A stretch of DNA of 64,000 nt, taken from contig NZ_JAIVFQ010000009.1 in NCBI RefSeq assembly GCF_020829495.1, positions 86,615 to 150,614 on the forward strand, read 5' to 3'. The notes beneath the pieces are model-generated. The model was not told the DNA's origin, searched no databases, and worked only from the letters and a program-made list of their open reading frames with translations. The position numbers and the translations under genes were made by a program. This DNA is from Nostoc favosum CHAB5714. Lineage in GTDB: Bacteria > Cyanobacteriota > Cyanobacteriia > Cyanobacteriales > Nostocaceae. Below are positions 61,798-64,000 of this stretch, one piece after another; position 1 is the stretch's first letter, and the number at the start of each line of letters is the position of its first letter.

Positions 61798-62361
61798 ATG
61801 CCCTCTGAAATTGCTGTAGAGAAAAAAAAGTTAAAAAATCCACCTTTGGAGCTTCATTATTTAGGCGATCGCGTCCTACGTCAAGCTGCAAAGCGAGTTG
61901 CGAAAGTGGATGACGAACTCCGCCAAGTGGTGCGCGAAATGTTGCAAACTATGTATAGCAAAGATGGCATTGGTTTGGCTGCACCGCAAGTGGGAATTCA
62001 CAAACAACTAATTGTCATCGACCTGGAACCAGAGAACGCAGCTAATCCACCTTTGGTGCTGATTAACCCCACCATTAAACAAGTAAGCCGCGACATCTCC
62101 GTAGCCCAAGAAGGATGCTTGAGTATTCCCAACGTATATCTAGACGTAAAGCGCCCCGAAGTCGTAGAAATTGCCTATAAAGACGAGTATGGCCGTCCCC
62201 GGACATTAAAGGCTAATGACCTCCTGGGACGCTGCATTCAGCACGAGATGGATCACCTTAACGGCGTGGTATTTGTAGACCGTGTGGAAAACTCCTTGAC
62301 TTTAGTCCAGGAGCTATCTAAAAATGGCTTCTCGTATCAAGCGGTGAAACCAATAGTATAG
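61798..62361 (+). CDS. def: Peptide deformylase
   Basis: 187 residues. All three motifs are intact: GIGLAAPQVG (57-66), EGCLS with metal ligand Cys107, and HEMDH (His149, Glu150, His153). It removes the formyl group from new proteins. The N-terminal extension of about 18 residues is a cyanobacterial feature. The small membrane protein gene follows after 10 bases. Confidence 0.97.
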   Translation: MPSEIAVEKKKLKNPPLELHYLGDRVLRQAAKRVAKVDDELRQVVREMLQTMYSKDGIGLAAPQVGIHKQLIVIDLEPENAANPPLVLINPTIKQVSRDISVAQEGCLSIPNVYLDVKRPEVVEIAYKDEYGRPRTLKANDLLGRCIQHEMDHLNGVVFVDRVENSLTLVQELSKNGFSYQAVKPIV

Positions 62362-62371
62362 GGGGCTAGTA

Positions 62372-62575
62372 GTGTATTTAACTCCAAAAAGCGGTTTATT
62401 TCTGGGTGGTTCTTGTGTAAGTGCGATCGCGGCTGTCGGTTCTATTTTTGAACTCAGTTACGGACGACCAGATTTTGGTTTCACGACCACTGCGATTATC
62501 CTGGCATTGAGCATTCCACTCACAGGATTATTTTTCTTTGCCGCAGTGAAGGACGCAAGGGCTAACATGAAATAA
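62372..62575 (+). CDS. Small two-helix membrane protein
   Basis: 67 residues, GTG start at 62372, 10 bases after def. Two membrane helices (GLFLGGSCVSAIAAVGSIFE; TTTAIILALSIPLTGLFFFA) separated by a YGRPDFGF loop, and a basic end. It is a conserved cyanobacterial type of unknown role. Probably co-transcribed with def. Confidence 0.75.
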   Translation: MYLTPKSGLFLGGSCVSAIAAVGSIFELSYGRPDFGFTTTAIILALSIPLTGLFFFAAVKDARANMK

Positions 62576-62647
62576 GCATCAGGTACATAAAAAAGGTAAA
62601 AGGATGAAGTAAAAAGGCAAAATTCATTCTTTTACCTTTTATTTTTG

Positions 62648-62770
62648 CTATTCATCTGCCACTGCCCCTAAAGCTTTTAGCGTCACTAACTGTGCTGCGG
62701 TTAACCCTGTTACCCTGGTGATATTCATTCCTTCATAGGGGCCTACTTGCTTTTCCTGGCAAACGAGCAT
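62648..62770 (-). CDS. Very small protein or pentapeptide-protein C-terminal remnant
   Basis: A 40-residue frame (MLVCQEKQVGPYEGMNITRV, then TGLTAAQLVTLKALGAVADE). The YEGMNIT.V.GLTAAQ..LKALGA pattern is the common end of pentapeptide-repeat proteins of cyanobacteria. It continues upstream in frame (EAIALDQER) without a better start before the gene at 62810. It may be a tiny real gene or a decayed end; the conserved reading frame favours either over chance. Confidence 0.4.
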   Translation of the reverse strand: MLVCQEKQVGPYEGMNITRVTGLTAAQLVTLKALGAVADE

Positions 62771-62809
62771 CCTTTCTTGATCCAAAGCGATCGCTTCTAA
62801 AATAGAAGA

Positions 62810-63640
62810 ATGCTGTCAACTCCCATTCAACTACTGCGACTGTCTCAAGGACAACTGAACTTACTAGAAGCTTGTCCGCGTAAATTCCAACATACTTACC
62901 TAGAACAACTCAATTCACCCTCAAATCCAGAACAAGAAGAACGGCAAACTTTGGGTAGTCGTTTCCACTTGCTAATGCAGCAACGAGAAATGGGTTTGCC
63001 AATTGATAGTTTCCTGCAAGCAGATGCTAAACTGCAAAGCTGGATGCTAGCTTTTGCCGATGCAGCCCCAGAAATTTTAACGGCTGCATCTGATAATCAA
63101 ACTTTCCGTGAAAGTGAACACTACCGCACTCTGCAAGTTCAGGATTATTTGCTGACGGTTGTCTATGATTTATTGATTGCAGATAACCAACAAGCGCAAA
63201 TTCTCGACTGGAAAACTTATCCTAAACCACCCAATAAACGCAAGTTAGAATCCAACTGGCAAACACGGCTTTATCTGTATGTATTGGCAGAAACTAGCGA
63301 CTATTTGCCAGAAAATATTTCGATGACTTACTGGTTTGTCCAATCTGAGGGCAAACCGCAAAATATTAAATTTAATTACAATACTGCTCAACATACACAA
63401 ATAGCAAAGAAACTTAATCAATTATTAAGCCAGTTAACTAATTGGCTGGAAAATTACCAAAATAACCAGCAGTTTCCTCAAGTGGTGGAGGGTAGCAAAA
63501 CCTGTGATTATTGTCAGTTTGCCAAACGGTGCGATGCCTACGGCGGTAAACTACGCACACAAGTTACTGAAGAAGCAGTGAAAAATTCATTGCCCAATTT
63601 TGACAGCATTCAAGAAGTCTCACTCAACCCTATACTTTAG
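62810..63640 (+). CDS. PD-(D/E)XK nuclease, Cas4/AddB-like, with likely Fe-S cluster
   Basis: 276 residues. The nuclease core is GSRFHLLMQQ (His53), an acidic position, and ILDWKTYPK with the D..K pair; QTRLYLYVLAE is the following helix. Four cysteines fit an Fe-S cluster of the Cas4/AddB type: Cys22 (LEACPRKF) and the C-terminal CDYCQFAKRC. No cas genes are near, so it is more likely a DNA repair nuclease. Its start overlaps nothing; the preceding small minus-strand frame is divergent. Confidence 0.85.
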   Translation: MLSTPIQLLRLSQGQLNLLEACPRKFQHTYLEQLNSPSNPEQEERQTLGSRFHLLMQQREMGLPIDSFLQADAKLQSWMLAFADAAPEILTAASDNQTFRESEHYRTLQVQDYLLTVVYDLLIADNQQAQILDWKTYPKPPNKRKLESNWQTRLYLYVLAETSDYLPENISMTYWFVQSEGKPQNIKFNYNTAQHTQIAKKLNQLLSQLTNWLENYQNNQQFPQVVEGSKTCDYCQFAKRCDAYGGKLRTQVTEEAVKNSLPNFDSIQEVSLNPIL

Positions 63641-63642
63641 AG

Positions 63643-63660
63643 CAATACGCTTGGGTTAAG
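63643..63660. repeat. CAATACGCTTGGGTTAAG outer arm, third occurrence
   Basis: Same arm as at 40494 and 40644, followed by GGCTAAAAAATAAAACTGG and then the palindrome at 63703-63831. The matching right arm is not present before the window end. Confidence 0.8.
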
Positions 63661-63702
63661 GCTAAAAAATAAAACTGGTGTAGCGACTGTTTTAAAAGTC
63701 AA

Positions 63703-63831
63703 GCGACGCCGAATAGCCCGTACTTCGACAAGCTCAGTGACCATCGTAGACATCGCTTTGTTTGTGGAGATTTATGAAAGCGATGCCGTTCGCGGAGCGT
63801 CTCCAAGAGTTGGCGGGCTATTCGGCGTCGC
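63703..63831. repeat. Palindromic element with GCGACGCCGAATAGCCCG ends
   Basis: Perfect 18-bp inverted ends (63703-63720 and 63814-63831) enclose CGACAAGCTCAGTGACCATC and GCGTCTCCAAGAG, pieces of the same repeats as at 15895-16100. Confidence 0.8.
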
Positions 63832-63858
63832 ACCTGTGTACTTGATCGCGGTGCGACA

Positions 63859-64000
63859 AAGTTTGAAGTACTCCAACACGACTTTGAAGTACCTCAACAC
63901 GACTTTGAAGTACCTCAACACGACTTTGAAGTACCTCAACACGACTTTGAAGTACCTCAACACGACTTTGAAGTACCTCAACACGACTTTGAAGTACCTC
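63859..64000. repeat. 21-bp direct tandem repeat reaching the window end
   Basis: A first degenerate unit (about 63859-63879), five identical 21-bp units from 63880 to 63984 beginning GACTTTGAAG, and part of a further unit to 64000. Units are directly adjacent without spacers, so this is not a CRISPR. The unit is a multiple of three; the minus-strand frame 63984-63772 reads a seven-residue repeat (LRYFKVV) with no protein support. Confidence 0.9.

Noticed and set aside
62810..63640. Cas4 of a CRISPR system
   Set aside because: The fold and cysteines fit Cas4/AddB, but there is no CRISPR or cas gene in the window; a repair nuclease is more likely.
63772..63984. Minus-strand frame with seven-residue repeats LRYFKVV
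   Set aside because: It is a by-product of the 21-bp tandem repeat; no start context or homology.
1..64000. tRNA or rRNA genes
   Set aside because: No T-arm (GGTTCRA) in a cloverleaf context and no rRNA-like stretch was seen; stray GTCGAACC near 16018 lies in a repeat.

Overview
The window is chromosomal DNA of a filamentous cyanobacterium, most likely of the Nostocales. The evidence is dense HIP1 palindromes (GCGATCGC), many short tandemly repeated heptamers (STRRs) between and inside genes, and cyanobacterial genes: a high-light-inducible protein, Psb34, a Hik2/CSK-type kinase, a CCB1-type cytochrome b6f assembly factor, a CruA/CruP-family flavoprotein and a ThiO-ThiG fusion. No phage, CRISPR array, rRNA or tRNA was seen, and no intact transposase; mobile DNA is represented by palindromic elements and gene relics.

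Region by region. 1-11.3 kb is accessory: a WD40 protein with near-identical blades, an S66 carboxypeptidase, WD40 and pentapeptide-repeat relics, a Trypco2-like protein followed by a CHAT-NB-ARC-TPR receptor-like protein, two small exported proteins, and an HTH protein paired with a DUF1822 protein. 11.3-24 kb: alanine dehydrogenase, an Hli protein, a membrane WD40 protein, a DUF2281/PIN toxin-antitoxin pair, a YraQ/TIGR03943 permease pair, an envelope Ig/propeller protein, an RNA ligase whose 5' end carries an in-frame stop, and a threonine aldolase/cupin pair. 24-41 kb: a coiled-coil protein, a CruP-like enzyme, an AT-rich VWA/dynamin cassette, citramalate synthase, ferredoxin, ThiO-ThiG, Psb34 and a TPR protein. 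41-48 kb codes for the cell surface: a PEP-CTERM protein and three domain-shuffled relatives carrying S-layer homology, beta-helix and TrbI-like domains. 48-64 kb is mostly housekeeping: hik2-like kinase, DUF3155, CCB1 with a PadR regulator, DUF3611, serS with a membrane tail, rseP, nth, rpsN, aat, ftsX, def and a Cas4-like nuclease, with decayed toxin-antitoxin genes at 58.4-59.0 kb.

The most interesting material is of three kinds. First, two candidate conflict or immunity cassettes: Trypco2 with CHAT(zinc knuckle)-NB-ARC-TPR at 2.7-6.9 kb, and VWA with a dynamin-like GTPase at 29.6-32.5 kb. Second, repeat DNA entering genes: three unrelated enzymes (CruP-like, citramalate synthase, ThiO) carry in-frame inserts of the same design (G-rich tandem arm, short spacer, C-rich tandem arm), and four genes take their start codon from an STRR. 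Third, modular nested palindromes: the same inner hairpin occurs inside different outer inverted repeats and the same outer repeat encloses different inner hairpins, with a three-layer example at 42.45-42.71 kb.
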